From Macrotis lagotis (lineage: Eukaryota; Chordata; Mammalia; Peramelemorphia; Peramelidae): a stretch of 64,000 bases of DNA. Positions 46,401 through 51,227 of the stretch are shown here, one piece after another. The stretch lies in contig NC_133666.1 in assembly GCF_037893015.1 (NCBI RefSeq), positions 620,229,156 to 620,293,155 on the forward strand. Reading direction: 5' to 3'. The translations under genes were made by a program, and so were the position numbers. Numbering within the stretch: position 1 is the stretch's first letter; every line of letters starts with the position of its first letter. The notes under the pieces are model-generated. The model was not told the origin of the DNA. It was given only the letters and a program-made list of their open reading frames with translations, and made no database searches.

Positions 46401-47503
46401 CTGGTGGGAGAAACCTGCCCCATCCACTTGAGAAGTTTGAAATGTGTGTGCTACTCTAAGAAAGATGGTTAGAGGGTCTCTGGAAGAGAGGCACAAATCT
46501 CTCAGAATCTTAAAAAGATGCAGAAGCAGGGATAAGTATGTCCTGTGAGCGAGAGGGGAGCATGAGACCAGACTGATAAGAGAAGGTCTACTGAGACTGA
46601 GTTTGGGTAAATTGAAGAGGGGCAAGGGACATAATGGGGGTAGCTAAGTGGCAAAGTAGAATGCCAGGCCTGACTTCATCTTTTGATGACTTCAAATTTG
46701 ACCTCAGACACTTAGTAGCTGTGAGACCCTGGGCAAGTCACTTAACCCTATTTGCCCCAGTTCCTCATCTGTAGAATGAACTGGAAAATAAAATGACAAA
46801 CCTCTCCACTCTGCCATGAAAACCCCAAATGGAGTCACAGAGTGAGACTAAAATGACTGAATGAAATAAGCTTACAATAAGTAAGCTGAAAATTGCTCTT
46901 TATCCATTATTTGATCTGGCCCAGTTGCCTACAGCCCTGAATCCTGGCTGTCTGGAAGGGGAATGTGAAGCTGGGTCAGCCTGGCCTAACTTCTCATCTT
47001 TATTTATCCTCATATACACAAAGCTCCAGGACTGGGAGAGTTCCATCTGCTCCGACATCCGCCATTTGCTATCCATCCGGCAGGAGGAGAAGTTTTCAGG
47101 CAGAGCTGTTGCCAGGATCTTCCATGGCATTGGTGAGAGCTGGGCTCCTGCCCTAATAATGCCCTTTGCTTTCTTGTTATCCCCCATCACTAGGACCCAA
47201 CCCAATGTTCCTGGGGACGTTTTTAGCCCCAGCTCCCCAGAAAGTTCCTACTTTGTCTAGGTCTGCAGTTGAAGTCATTGTGGATGGGACCATTTCCATG
47301 CCCAGTGTGGTCAGGTGGTCATAAATATCTTGGTCCTGAGTCTCATGCTACCATACCTCCCCCTCATGCCCACAGGAAGCCCCTGTTACCCAGCAGAGGT
47401 GTATGGGCAGGACCGTCGATTCTGGAGGAAATACCTGCACGTGAGCTTCCCCAGCCTCCTCTGCCTGGCCACCAGAGAGATTCTTGCCTGGAAGCGAGCC
47501 TGA
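4914..47503 (+). CDS. RECQL4: RECQL4, ATP-dependent RecQ-like DNA helicase (24 coding exons, joined model)
   Basis: RECQL4 is a 3'-5' RecQ-family helicase whose Sld2-like N terminus acts in replication initiation. It is also known from DNA repair and telomere and mitochondrial maintenance. Coding exons: 4914-4997, 8581-8614, 9921-10018, 24235-24378, 24722-25479, 25619-25718, 25925-26051, 27343-27477, 27838-27969, 29467-29559, 29917-30053, 30981-31064, 31367-31555, 31754-31936, 41039-41201, 42104-42366, 42598-42729, 42943-43171, 44924-45053, 45302-45468, 45697-45877, 46128-46293, 47024-47132, 47376-47503. All introns are GT-AG and all phases join, giving 1321 residues (human is about 1208). 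Landmarks: Sld2-like N terminus at residues 1-60, zinc knuckle 432-445, Walker A LPTGMGKS with Lys582, DEAH 684-687, motif [11 protein letters not shown], motif [11 protein letters not shown], motif [12 protein letters not shown], and a conserved C terminus ending near 1321. No frameshift or in-frame stop was found, so the gene looks functional. Identification is very secure; single exon ends are inferred by eye. Confidence 0.96.
5161..5252 (-). repeat. Truncated WSINE1-type SINE
   Basis: Antisense 3' half only: T-tail, CAAGGCAATGGGATTAAG and CACACAGCTAGGTAATTATT. Confidence 0.8.
5330..5424 (-). mobile_element. L1 3' UTR scrap
   Basis: TTTTATTTTTCCCCAGTTACAT resembles antisense L1 3' ends seen elsewhere in the window. 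Confidence 0.45.
5424..5573 (-). repeat. WSINE1-type SINE
   Basis: Full antisense copy: TTTTTGCAATACAAAG through CCACTGCACCACCTAGCACC, with reverse B box GGATTTGAACTC. Confidence 0.88.
5583..6400 (-). mobile_element. RTE-clade LINE remnant (reverse-transcriptase C-terminal part)
   Basis: Reverse translation gives pieces such as [14 protein letters not shown] and [15 protein letters not shown], the pattern of the RTE-type polymerase end (YGCETWT and WQDKVTN motifs). Several stops show it is dead. Confidence 0.65.
6400..7400. other. Intron 1 sequence, mostly unassigned
   Basis: A (CCA)n patch lies near 7060. The segment around 6830-6960 resembles 8260-8400 (shared CAGAACCCTTTTCC and AGGGACC), a low-copy dispersed repeat I cannot name. 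No exon seen. Confidence 0.45.
7400..7890 (+). mobile_element. CR1/L2-clade LINE remnant
   Basis: TTTTTGACACTATCACCCC followed by TCCTGGACAA fits the decayed FDTV-type reverse-transcriptase block, and later sequence resembles the same family at 28580-29200. Confidence 0.5.
7890..8040 (+). repeat. MIR/CORE-SINE-like fragment
   Basis: Contains GCCTCTGTTTCC and ATCTGTAAAATAGAC, the conserved MIR-type segment. Confidence 0.55.
8581..8614 (+). CDS. RECQL4: RECQL4 coding exon 2
   Basis: A 34-nt microexon coding [11 protein letters not shown]. Acceptor tgtcttccag and donor AAAG|gtgagt are strong. The leftover G completes a Glu codon with exon 3. Confidence 0.92.
8753..8897 (-). repeat. Older WSINE1-type SINE
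   Basis: Antisense copy with a long T-tail and TTTGAACTCAGGTCCTC. More diverged than most. Confidence 0.8.
8898..9900. other. Intron 2 unique sequence
   Basis: No repeat or exon recognised apart from short purine-rich stretches. Open frames here lack splice or homology support. Confidence 0.5.
9921..10018 (+). CDS. RECQL4: RECQL4 coding exon 3
   Basis: Encodes [11 protein letters not shown] and the following residues to 72. This is the strongly conserved end of the Sld2-like N-terminal helix region. Acceptor ctcccaaccag, donor ACAG|gtaagc, phase 0 out. It is followed by the 14.2-kb intron 3. Confidence 0.94.
10141..10162. repeat. (GT)n microsatellite
   Basis: About eleven GT units just after exon 3. 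Confidence 0.85.
10251..10442 (-). repeat. WSINE1-type SINE with triplicated 19-bp head, - strand
   Basis: Full SINE in antisense with T-tail at the left. Its head is repeated as three 19-bp units (10386-10404, 10405-10423, 10424-10442) of the form GCGCCACCTAGCCGCCCTT. The mirror copy at 16105 lacks the extra units. Confidence 0.85.
10785..11846 (+). CDS. L1-type ORF1 protein (353 aa) of the HAL1-like element
   Basis: An RNA-binding nucleic-acid chaperone of L1-clade retrotransposons. The N terminus is charged, and residues about 45-185 form a heptad-rich coiled coil for trimerisation. The RRM-like domain begins near NLKIIGIPE, with IHRSP and [10 protein letters not shown]. The C-terminal domain includes [13 protein letters not shown] and the hallmark [13 protein letters not shown]. 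The frame is uninterrupted from ATG to TAG, so the copy may be young. It is not a host gene and sits inside a RECQL4 intron. Confidence 0.92.
   Translation: MSKQRNKRNTIEKYIIYDPKKEQNTQSEDEEAQAPASKDSKKNRNWAQAMTELKKDFENQMRELEEKLGKERREMQEKHENEVSSLVKEIQKNAEENSMLKTSLGQMDKTVQKVIEEKNALKSKIGQMEKEIRKLSEENKSFRQRIEFREIDEFTRNQGSILQNQKNEKLEENVKYLIEKTTDMENRLRKDNLKIIGIPESHDQEKNLDIIFKELLQENCPDILEAEGKIEMERIHRSPQERDPKKPTPRNIIAKFQNSQVKEKILQAARRTQFKYHGAAVGITQDLAAATLEARRAWNIIYRKAKELRMQPRINYPAKMNVLFQGKRWTFNEPGKFQMFLLEWPELNRRFDL
12375..12511 (-). repeat. Degenerate antisense SINE-like module 1 in the HAL1 3' region
   Basis: GC-rich sequence ending CTGCGCCACTCAGCTACCCT, the reverse complement of a SINE head with A-box-like GGCGCAG. 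It is heavily diverged. Confidence 0.55.
12718..12862 (-). repeat. Degenerate antisense SINE-like module 2 in the HAL1 3' region
   Basis: Contains GGCCACATAGCAGGGTGAT, TCTGAGGCCAGATTTGGACC (reverse B-box region) and ACCACCTAGCCACCC. Clearly SINE-related and antisense to the element. Confidence 0.65.
12908..13055 (-). repeat. Degenerate antisense SINE-like module 3 in the HAL1 3' region
   Basis: TTTTTGCAGGGCAGCAGGGTT through CACTGCGCCACCTGGCCA parallels a full antisense SINE, but with many GC-raising changes. Confidence 0.65.
13245..14327 (+). mobile_element. L1 3' end (ORF2 C-terminal remnant and 3' UTR), + strand
   Basis: Decayed ORF2 end (matches such as TTTCCCAATTGATAAATG and the CCCATCAGTGGAAGAATGG block) followed by a 3' UTR with TGCATGTAATTGGG and an A/T-rich tail. 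It forms most of the left inverted-repeat arm. Confidence 0.8.
14328..14946. mobile_element. Facing L1 5' ends forming the centre of the inverted repeat
   Basis: GGGGCAGAGCCAAGATGGC, a typical marsupial L1 5' terminus with a YY1-type AAGATGGC, occurs on the + strand at 14328 and on the - strand ending at 14946. The middle 415 bp is L1 5'UTR-like and not duplicated. Confidence 0.65.
14825..16256. repeat. Right arm of the large inverted repeat
   Basis: Antisense L1 3' portion carrying a + strand SINE at its outer edge. It mirrors the left arm, and the L1 continues outward beyond 16256 while the left arm stops at the SINE A-tail. The spacer between the arms is 14410-14824. Confidence 0.9.
14947..17075 (-). 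mobile_element. L1 3' portion (3' UTR and ORF2 remnant), - strand
   Basis: Antisense L1 with the same 3' UTR as 13900-14327, then decayed ORF2 sequence. It includes the TTGTACCCATTTTGACC region and is interrupted by the SINE at 16105-16256. No intact ORF2 remains. Confidence 0.8.
16105..16256 (+). repeat. WSINE1-type SINE, + strand (right arm)
   Basis: tRNA-derived SINE with A box TGGCACAGTGG and B box GGTTCAAATC, ending CTTGCAAAAACCTA plus poly(A). It sits at the same L1 position as the left-arm SINE. Confidence 0.9.
17080..17990 (-). mobile_element. Probable RTE-clade LINE remnant
   Basis: Antisense sequence around 17090-17180 decodes to a degenerate [15 protein letters not shown] YGSETW region, and later parts are compatible with the same element class. 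It is very decayed, so the identification is tentative. Confidence 0.4.
18022..18088. repeat. (TATATG)n low-complexity tract
   Basis: Alternating TATATG/TATATA units. Confidence 0.85.
18090..18775. other. T-rich intron 3 sequence, unassigned
   Basis: Pyrimidine-rich, probably old LINE sequence in antisense, but no diagnostic motif was found. Confidence 0.35.
18780..19510 (-). mobile_element. CR1/L2-clade LINE 3' part, antisense, with nested SINE
   Basis: AAGTTCCTGCTATATG through GATCACTTTGGCAG is the dispersed family also found at 33825 and 43530, where the opposite strand encodes reverse-transcriptase motifs. A SINE sits inside at 19176-19330. Confidence 0.6.
19176..19330 (+). repeat. WSINE1-type SINE
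   Basis: A box TGGTACAGTGG, B box GTTCAAATC, poly(A) end. Confidence 0.9.
19874..20029 (+). repeat. WSINE1-type SINE, well preserved
   Basis: GGGGCGGCTAGGTGGCGCAG start with a perfect A box TGGCGCAGTGG, B box, and AAAACCT plus poly(A) end. Confidence 0.92.
20035..20165 (-). repeat. CR1/L2-clade LINE 3' scrap
   Basis: AGACAGTCCCTGCCCTCAAGG motif shared with the copies at 60 and 59700. Confidence 0.45.
20185..20407 (+). repeat. MIR/CORE-SINE-like element
   Basis: SINE head with GAGTTCAAATCTGGC, then the CORE-like CCACAGTTTCCTCA and a tail with TTGTTGTGAGGAACAAATGA. Confidence 0.7.
20825..21010 (+). repeat. MIR/CORE-SINE-like element
   Basis: AGCAAGTCACTTAACC, ATCCGTAAAATGGGAG and ATGAGGAATAAATGAGA are in the family order. 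Confidence 0.7.
21255..21416 (+). repeat. WSINE1-type SINE
   Basis: Full copy, flanked by ATTTGTAG and GTTTGTAG, a plausible target duplication. Confidence 0.9.
21717..21899 (+). repeat. Older WSINE1-type SINE with (ATA)n tail
   Basis: Flanks GTTATCAAAG and TTTATCAAAG suggest a target duplication. The tail became ATA and AAAT repeats. Confidence 0.85.
22655..22900 (+). repeat. MIR/MAR1-type CORE-SINE, well preserved
   Basis: GACCTGGGTTCAGATGTGAC, GGGCAAGTCACTTAACCAC, CTGTAAAATGGGGG and TTATGAGGATCGAATGAGAG are all present in order. Confidence 0.8.
22901..24010. other. Intron 3 distal part, no exon recognised
   Basis: Contains a C run at 22941 and largely unique sequence. A 116-codon open frame at 23351 lacks homology or splice support. 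Confidence 0.5.
24015..24140 (-). repeat. MIR-like fragment
   Basis: ACATGGGGAAACTGGGACCC with the following CAGAGAGAAGG and CACAAAGCTAATGAGTGG is antisense MIR. Confidence 0.65.
24235..24378 (+). CDS. RECQL4: RECQL4 coding exon 4
   Basis: Encodes residues 73-120, including CWGTHLNRN and [10 protein letters not shown], both recognisable in RECQL4. The acceptor is a tandem CAGCAG: use of the second AG would start the exon at 24238 and remove one Gln without changing frame. Donor ACAG|gtgtgt. Confidence 0.92.
24722..25479 (+). CDS. RECQL4: RECQL4 coding exon 5 (large, low-complexity N-terminal region)
   Basis: The 758-nt exon encodes residues 121-372 and part of 373. It holds the conserved [18 protein letters not shown] block and a poorly conserved polar region with basic KRQRD and KKMRLR clusters that could serve nuclear import. 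The donor CCCAG|gtacta at 25479 is the only good one in the phase that exon 6 requires. An open frame continues past it into intron 5 and stops at 25639-25641, so retention of that 139-nt intron would truncate the protein. Confidence 0.9.
25619..25718 (+). CDS. RECQL4: RECQL4 coding exon 6
   Basis: Encodes residues 373-406, including the conserved block [16 protein letters not shown] just upstream of the zinc knuckle. Acceptor gggtttctttcag, donor GCAG|gtaaat, phase 0 out. Confidence 0.93.
25925..26051 (+). CDS. RECQL4: RECQL4 coding exon 7, zinc knuckle
   Basis: Encodes residues 407-448 and the start of 449. It contains a complete CX2CX4HX4C knuckle, [14 protein letters not shown] (Cys432, Cys435, His440, Cys445; bases 26000-26041), a nucleic-acid-binding module. 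Donor GAG|gtaagg, phase 1 out. Confidence 0.95.
26225..26540 (-). repeat. MIR-like and CR1-tail fragments in intron 7
   Basis: TTTTAAGGAACCTGAGGTTCAG resembles antisense MIR; the part near 26490 with CTCAGGGACTTCACAGTCTG resembles the CR1/L2 tail. Confidence 0.5.
26541..27342. other. Intron 7 remainder
   Basis: A CA-rich microsatellite occurs at about 26865-26920; otherwise unique sequence, no exon seen. Confidence 0.5.
27343..27477 (+). CDS. RECQL4: RECQL4 coding exon 8 (acidic linker)
   Basis: Encodes a Glu/Pro-rich linker with the stretch [16 protein letters not shown] between knuckle and helicase core. It has little sequence conservation, but the acceptor ctttcctgcag, the donor CCTG|gtgagc and the phases (1 in, 1 out) fit both neighbours. 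Confidence 0.85.
27838..27969 (+). CDS. RECQL4: RECQL4 coding exon 9
   Basis: Encodes residues to 537, ending in [14 protein letters not shown], which matches the RECQL4 segment just before the helicase domain. Acceptor cttcttcccag, donor GCAG|gtgaga. Confidence 0.92.
28105..28350 (+). repeat. MIR-like element
   Basis: GCCTCAGTTTCTTCATTTGT, AAGATGGAAATAATAACAGC and GTGAGGATTCAATGAGA in order. Confidence 0.7.
28380..28500 (-). repeat. MIR-like element, antisense
   Basis: TATGGATGAGAAAACTGAG and GGTACCCAGAACCACATGG are antisense MIR hallmarks. Confidence 0.6.
28570..29215 (+). mobile_element. CR1/L2-clade LINE remnant
   Basis: TTCTTGACCTTTCAACACAT and CTTCCTGGATACTGCCTTCT correspond to the DLSAAFDTV-LLDTL reverse-transcriptase block. 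It is followed by a 3' end with CTAGGACAATGCCTGC. Confidence 0.6.
29248..29395 (+). repeat. MIR-like SINE, internally shortened
   Basis: GGAGTCAGGAAGACTTGAGT head joined to a GGATCAAATGAGATAATATT tail just upstream of exon 10. Confidence 0.65.
29467..29559 (+). CDS. RECQL4: RECQL4 coding exon 10, motif 0
   Basis: Begins the helicase core. It includes [18 protein letters not shown], with the RecQ motif 0 glutamine that contacts adenine. Acceptor cttcttgcag, donor TCTG|gtgagc. Confidence 0.95.
29917..30053 (+). CDS. RECQL4: RECQL4 coding exon 11, Walker A (motif I)
   Basis: Encodes residues 569-614 with motif [16 protein letters not shown] (Lys582 and Ser583 bind ATP phosphate and Mg) and motif Ia [13 protein letters not shown]. 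The residue before Gly581 is Met, a variable position. Phase 0 out. Confidence 0.96.
30060..30970 (+). other. Intron 11 with L2-like tail
   Basis: 30540-30800 (AAGTCCCATTCTTTACAAGA, CCACCTGACTACAAGCTCC) resembles an L2 3' end in sense. The rest is unassigned. Confidence 0.45.
30981..31064 (+). CDS. RECQL4: RECQL4 coding exon 12
   Basis: Encodes 28 residues, [15 protein letters not shown] through RETAMEK, between motifs Ia and II. Phase 0 on both sides. Donor AAG|gtcagt. Confidence 0.95.
31367..31555 (+). CDS. RECQL4: RECQL4 coding exon 13, DEAH box (motif II)
   Basis: Encodes residues 643-705. It holds the Walker B box [12 protein letters not shown] (Asp684-His687) and the RecQ aromatic-rich loop around NFRPCYLRL, which couples ATP hydrolysis to DNA. 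Confidence 0.97.
31754..31936 (+). CDS. RECQL4: RECQL4 coding exon 14, motif III
   Basis: Encodes residues 706-766 with [15 protein letters not shown] and the end of RecA lobe 1, [14 protein letters not shown]. It is followed by the 9.1-kb intron 14. Confidence 0.96.
32476..32607 (-). repeat. WSINE1-type SINE, head lost
   Basis: Antisense copy with TTTTTGCAACGGCAATGGGG and GGCCGGATTTGAACTCAGG. The 5' A-box part is missing. Confidence 0.85.
32608..33820. other. Intron 14 proximal part, unassigned
   Basis: AT-rich, with a (GGGA)n and C-rich patch at about 33715-33755. Probably old repeats, but none that I can name. No exon recognised. Confidence 0.4.
33825..35930 (-). mobile_element. Long CR1/L2-clade LINE remnant encoding reverse-transcriptase pieces
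   Basis: The - strand keeps open stretches with [19 protein letters not shown] and [19 protein letters not shown]. These correspond to the QSGFRPHHSTETAL and SYLSDRSFSVSFAGS blocks of L2/CR1 polymerases. It is degenerate, and a SINE is nested at 34202-34365. Confidence 0.72.
34202..34365 (+). repeat. WSINE1-type SINE
   Basis: Full copy with target duplication AAAAATGGGTTGGA, or one base longer on the right. Confidence 0.92.
35960..35972. repeat. Poly-C tract
   Basis: Thirteen or so consecutive C. Confidence 0.8.
36060..36360 (+). repeat. L2-like 3' end fragment
   Basis: TTACATTGTAATCCTCTTGA and TGTGTTCCCAGGGTTTATT fit L2 tail wording. Confidence 0.45.
36361..36929. other. Intron 14 unassigned
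   Basis: No repeat, RNA or exon recognised. Confidence 0.45.
36930..37087 (-). repeat. WSINE1-type SINE
   Basis: Full antisense copy with target duplication TTCATAACATTTTT on both sides. Confidence 0.92.
37088..38425. other. Intron 14 middle part with MIR and L2-like scraps
   Basis: MIR-like near 37130-37200, antisense MIR near 37800-37930, and an L2-like tail near 37960-38180. No exon seen. Confidence 0.4.
38430..39240 (+). mobile_element. L1 3' end (ORF2 end and 3' UTR)
   Basis: GTACCACCTCACATCTGTTA, ATTGGAAATTGAAGAGATG and CAGTTGGGGAATGGCTAAA are L1 ORF2 C-terminal remnants, followed by the 3' UTR and an A-rich end. Confidence 0.75.
39265..39417 (+). repeat. WSINE1-type SINE
   Basis: Full copy with target duplication ATTTCACATCCAA. 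Confidence 0.9.
39652..39801 (+). repeat. WSINE1-type SINE
   Basis: Flanked by AGAATCAGTGGGGCTC and AGAATCAATGGGGCTC, a clear target duplication with one change. Confidence 0.93.
40124..40283 (+). repeat. WSINE1-type SINE
   Basis: Full copy with target duplication AATGCTTTCC on both sides. Confidence 0.93.
40378..40420. repeat. (TG)n microsatellite
   Basis: About twenty uninterrupted TG units. Confidence 0.9.
41039..41201 (+). CDS. RECQL4: RECQL4 coding exon 15, motif IV
   Basis: Starts RecA lobe 2 with [19 protein letters not shown]. Acceptor ctttacacag, donor AAAG|gtgagt, phase 1 out. Confidence 0.95.
41285..41490 (-). repeat. MIR-like element, antisense, intron 15
   Basis: GTTAAGTGACTTGCCCAGCA, GATTCAAACTCAGGTCTTCC in antisense MIR order. 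Confidence 0.7.
42104..42366 (+). CDS. RECQL4: RECQL4 coding exon 16, motifs V and VI
   Basis: Encodes residues 821-908: [14 protein letters not shown], motif [18 protein letters not shown] and motif [14 protein letters not shown], with the arginine finger region. Motif VI keeps the common Rec[11 protein letters not shown] form. Confidence 0.97.
42598..42729 (+). CDS. RECQL4: RECQL4 coding exon 17
   Basis: Encodes residues 909-952. It starts the RECQL4-specific C-terminal region with [18 protein letters not shown] and VFPPCTC. Acceptor taactacag, donor CTG|gtaggt. Confidence 0.93.
42943..43171 (+). CDS. RECQL4: RECQL4 coding exon 18
   Basis: Contains a divergent Glu/Gln-rich segment followed by the conserved [17 protein letters not shown]. 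Acceptor cttcccgcag, donor AGAGG|gtaaga, phase 1 out. Confidence 0.9.
43247..43366 (+). repeat. WSINE1-type SINE, internally deleted
   Basis: Head with GGCACAGCGGATAG and GTTCAAATGTG, then jumps to AAATCACTTAATCCC. The TTAATAATTACC middle is missing. Confidence 0.85.
43530..44665 (-). mobile_element. CR1/L2-clade LINE remnant with nested SINE
   Basis: The - strand reads [19 protein letters not shown] and [18 protein letters not shown], matching the SSHGFNYHLYADD and KLNMSKTELLIF blocks of L2/CR1 reverse transcriptases (the YADD catalytic site is now YADE). Confidence 0.72.
44191..44351 (+). repeat. WSINE1-type SINE
   Basis: Flanked by GTGACCCAATT and ATGACCCAATT. The tail contains AAAAC repeats. 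Confidence 0.9.
44924..45053 (+). CDS. RECQL4: RECQL4 coding exon 19
   Basis: Encodes [15 protein letters not shown] through [11 protein letters not shown], a conserved winged-helix-like part of the C terminus. Phase 1 in, 2 out. Acceptor ccttttgccag. Confidence 0.95.
45302..45468 (+). CDS. RECQL4: RECQL4 coding exon 20
   Basis: Encodes [19 protein letters not shown] and RRTLNQLQW, a conserved helical module. Acceptor attcatggcag, donor AAAGG|gtaaat. Confidence 0.94.
45697..45877 (+). CDS. RECQL4: RECQL4 coding exon 21
   Basis: Encodes [19 protein letters not shown] and a charged helix [17 protein letters not shown]. Acceptor cttgatgcag, donor AAAG|gtgagg, phase 2 out. Confidence 0.95.
46128..46293 (+). 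CDS. RECQL4: RECQL4 coding exon 22
   Basis: Encodes [18 protein letters not shown] and an acidic segment ending DHDFGQAR. The CX2C pair fits the conserved C-terminal cysteine cluster. Phase 0 out. Confidence 0.94.
46632..46872 (+). repeat. SINE with RTE/BovB-like tail, intron 22
   Basis: Head GGGGGTAGCTAAGTGGCAAA, middle GGGCAAGTCACTTAACCCTA, tail AACCCCAAATGGAGTCACAG through ACTAAAATGACTGAATGAA. Confidence 0.75.
47024..47132 (+). CDS. RECQL4: RECQL4 coding exon 23
   Basis: Encodes [16 protein letters not shown] and [17 protein letters not shown]. The acceptor acacaaag has a weak pyrimidine tract and ends AAG, but the reading frame and protein match are unambiguous. Confidence 0.93.
47376..47503 (+). 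CDS. RECQL4: RECQL4 terminal coding exon 24
   Basis: Encodes [20 protein letters not shown] and the last residues [12 protein letters not shown] before TGA at 47501-47503. Acceptor catgcccacag. Confidence 0.96.
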
Positions 47504-47620
47504 AAGGGCCTCATCCCATTATTCCCATCAGACAGTTGCTGCCAACCTCAGTGAGGAAAAGTGTTGGCCAATCAGATGAAAGAGACTTGGTACTGAACTG
47601 AAAACATGCCCCAACTACCA

Positions 47621-47626
47621 TTTATT
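47621..47626 (-). terminator. MFSD3 poly(A) signal AATAAA on the - strand
   Basis: TTTATT on the + strand reads AATAAA on the - strand, 153 nt past the MFSD3 stop. It lies inside the RECQL4 3' UTR, so the two transcripts should overlap for roughly 60-100 nt. Confidence 0.65.
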
Positions 47627-47661
47627 GTCCGAAAGGTGAAAGGACATTCTTCAAAGCAGGA

Positions 47662-47667
47662 AATAAA
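47662..47667 (+). terminator. RECQL4 poly(A) signal AATAAA
   Basis: Canonical hexamer 159 nt after the RECQL4 stop, the first AATAAA in that direction. Confidence 0.75.
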
Positions 47668-47778
47668 GTTCCTGGATTTGTTTTTAATGTTACTGAAAAT
47701 AGGTTCTGGGGCCCAGCCCCACTTTGGGGTATTAGAAGCAGGGAATAAGGATGGGTTGCCTTTGTATCTTCTTCTTGT

Positions 47779-49882
<2,104 letters not shown>

Positions 49883-50271
49883 TCAGCGGCTCCCGGCCAC
49901 ACGGGCTGCGGGGCGGCCCGGGCTTCCGGGAGGAAAGGCCGAGGCCGGCACAACTGCCATGCCGGTGCCCCCGCGGCGGCCTCGGCGGGGTGGGCTGGGG
50001 CGCCGCGCAGACGGGGCCGGCGGAGGGCCCGGGCCCAGCGCGGCCCTTCCGCGGCGGCAGGGAGTCCCGGCGGCTTCCCGCTTCGGCGGTCCTCCGAGGC
50101 CATAGAGCGCGCCCCGGCGGGCTAGACGTGCCCCCGGACTTCCGGCCGGCCCGCCAAGCCGCGCCGGGCACTTCCGGGTCACAAGGGTTGCCACTAGGCG
50201 CAGTCGCCGTGGCTCCGCAGCGATCCCTGGAGCCCGTCCGGCGCCCGCGCTTTGCCGCCTGAAAAAGAGAC

Positions 50272-50300
50272 GGGGGGGGGGGGGGGGGGGGGGGGGGGGG
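50272..50300. repeat. Homopolymer run of 29 G
   Basis: An uninterrupted G tract between a target-duplication-like flank (AAAAAGAGAC) and the 5' end of the SINE at 50301. It probably grew from the G-rich SINE 5' end. The exact length may be unreliable because such runs sequence badly. Confidence 0.85.
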
Positions 50301-50445
50301 AAGCGGCTAGGCGGCGCAGTGCAGACGGCACCGGCCCTGCAGTCAGGAGGACCTGGGTTCAAATCCAGCCTCAGACACTTAATCATTACCCAGCCGTGTG
50401 GCCTTGGCCAAGCCACTTAACCCCATTGCCTGGAAAAAAAAAAAA
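50301..50445 (+). repeat. WSINE1-type SINE in the MFSD3 upstream region
   Basis: Full copy with B box GGTTCAAATCC and poly(A). Its A box is slightly altered (CGGCGCAGTGC). The flanks AAAAAGAGAC and AAAAGAGAGAC suggest a target duplication; the G29 run lies between the flank and the 5' end. Confidence 0.9.
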
Positions 50446-50778
50446 GAGAGACCGGCGGCCTAAGGCGAACCCCGTTCTGAGGATAAGGCCGACGAGTCTC
50501 ATGAGTCCCCGGCCTCTCTGCCCCGCGGCCCCGCTCCCTGCAGGGCAGAGCCCGCAGTACGGGCCGGGGGTGTGCTTTACCGGCCAGGCCGCGCCACAGG
50601 CCTCCTTGGCCCTAGAATAGAGCTGATGGTCCCTTTGATGAACTATTTTTTAAAAACCCCATACGAAGCCCTTCCCCTGGCCTCCCTTCTGGGCCCTGAC
50701 ATTCGCACAGAGGAGAGCAGGAGGCCAGGAGGAGCTGGCTCGTTGCTTCCTGTCCTTGCTAGTCCTACAAGACCACAA

Positions 50779-50786
50779 TGACGTCA
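50779..50786. promoter_or_regulatory. Perfect CRE palindrome TGACGTCA
   Basis: Eight-base CREB/ATF consensus just before the minisatellite. An identical site lies 450 bp further on at 51228. Confidence 0.5.
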
Positions 50787-50792
50787 CTCTGC

Positions 50793-51011
50793 TAGACTGG
50801 CTACATTGTGTCTGGCTACCCAGTGTCTGGCTACAATGTGTCTGGCTACCCAGTGTCTGGCTACCCTGCATCTGGCTACAATGTGTCTGGCTACCCAGTG
50901 TCTGGCTACAATGTGTCTGGCTACCCTGCGTCTGGCTACAATGTGTCTGGCTACCCTGCATCTGGCTACAATGTGTCTGGCTACCCAGTGTCTGGCTACA
51001 ATGTGTCTGGA
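50793..51011. repeat. 15-bp minisatellite, about 14 units
   Basis: Units share the core TCTGGCTAC with a variable four-base tail CCAG, AATG or CCTG. CCAG/CCTG and AATG units mostly alternate, giving a 30-bp higher-order repeat. Because 15 is divisible by 3, several frames are open on both strands, one reading (V/A)SGY(P/N) pentapeptides. There is no splice or start context to support coding. Confidence 0.9.
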
Positions 51012-51227
51012 GGCCCGGAATGTTGGACCGCGGGACGCCACAGAGAGTTCGTGTGAACTACGGGGCCGGGCTCCAATCTCCTTTATCTCAGGTTTCCTTT
51101 GTACTGCTGCCATTCTGCCCTCACTGATGAGGGCATGGCCAGGCTGTGCCAGTGCCTCCCGTGATGCACAACCCAATCTAAAGTTCATAAGAGAGGCCTT
51201 TCAAGGGGGTCCCTATAGTGCTGCTTC

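Larger units (their letters stand above)
47504..47690 (+). other. RECQL4: RECQL4 3' UTR
   Basis: Short untranslated tail after the TGA. An AATAAA at 47662-47667 predicts cleavage near 47680-47690. A TGTTTTTAATG stretch downstream could act as a U-rich downstream element. Confidence 0.7.

Noticed and set aside
50793..51011. CRISPR array
   Set aside because: Direct repeats are contiguous with no unique spacers, and the context is a mammalian genome.
50808..51056. 82-codon VSGY-repeat open frame as a new structural protein
   Set aside because: Openness follows from a 15-bp unit. Other frames and the reverse strand are equally open, and there is no promoter, splice or downstream domain evidence.
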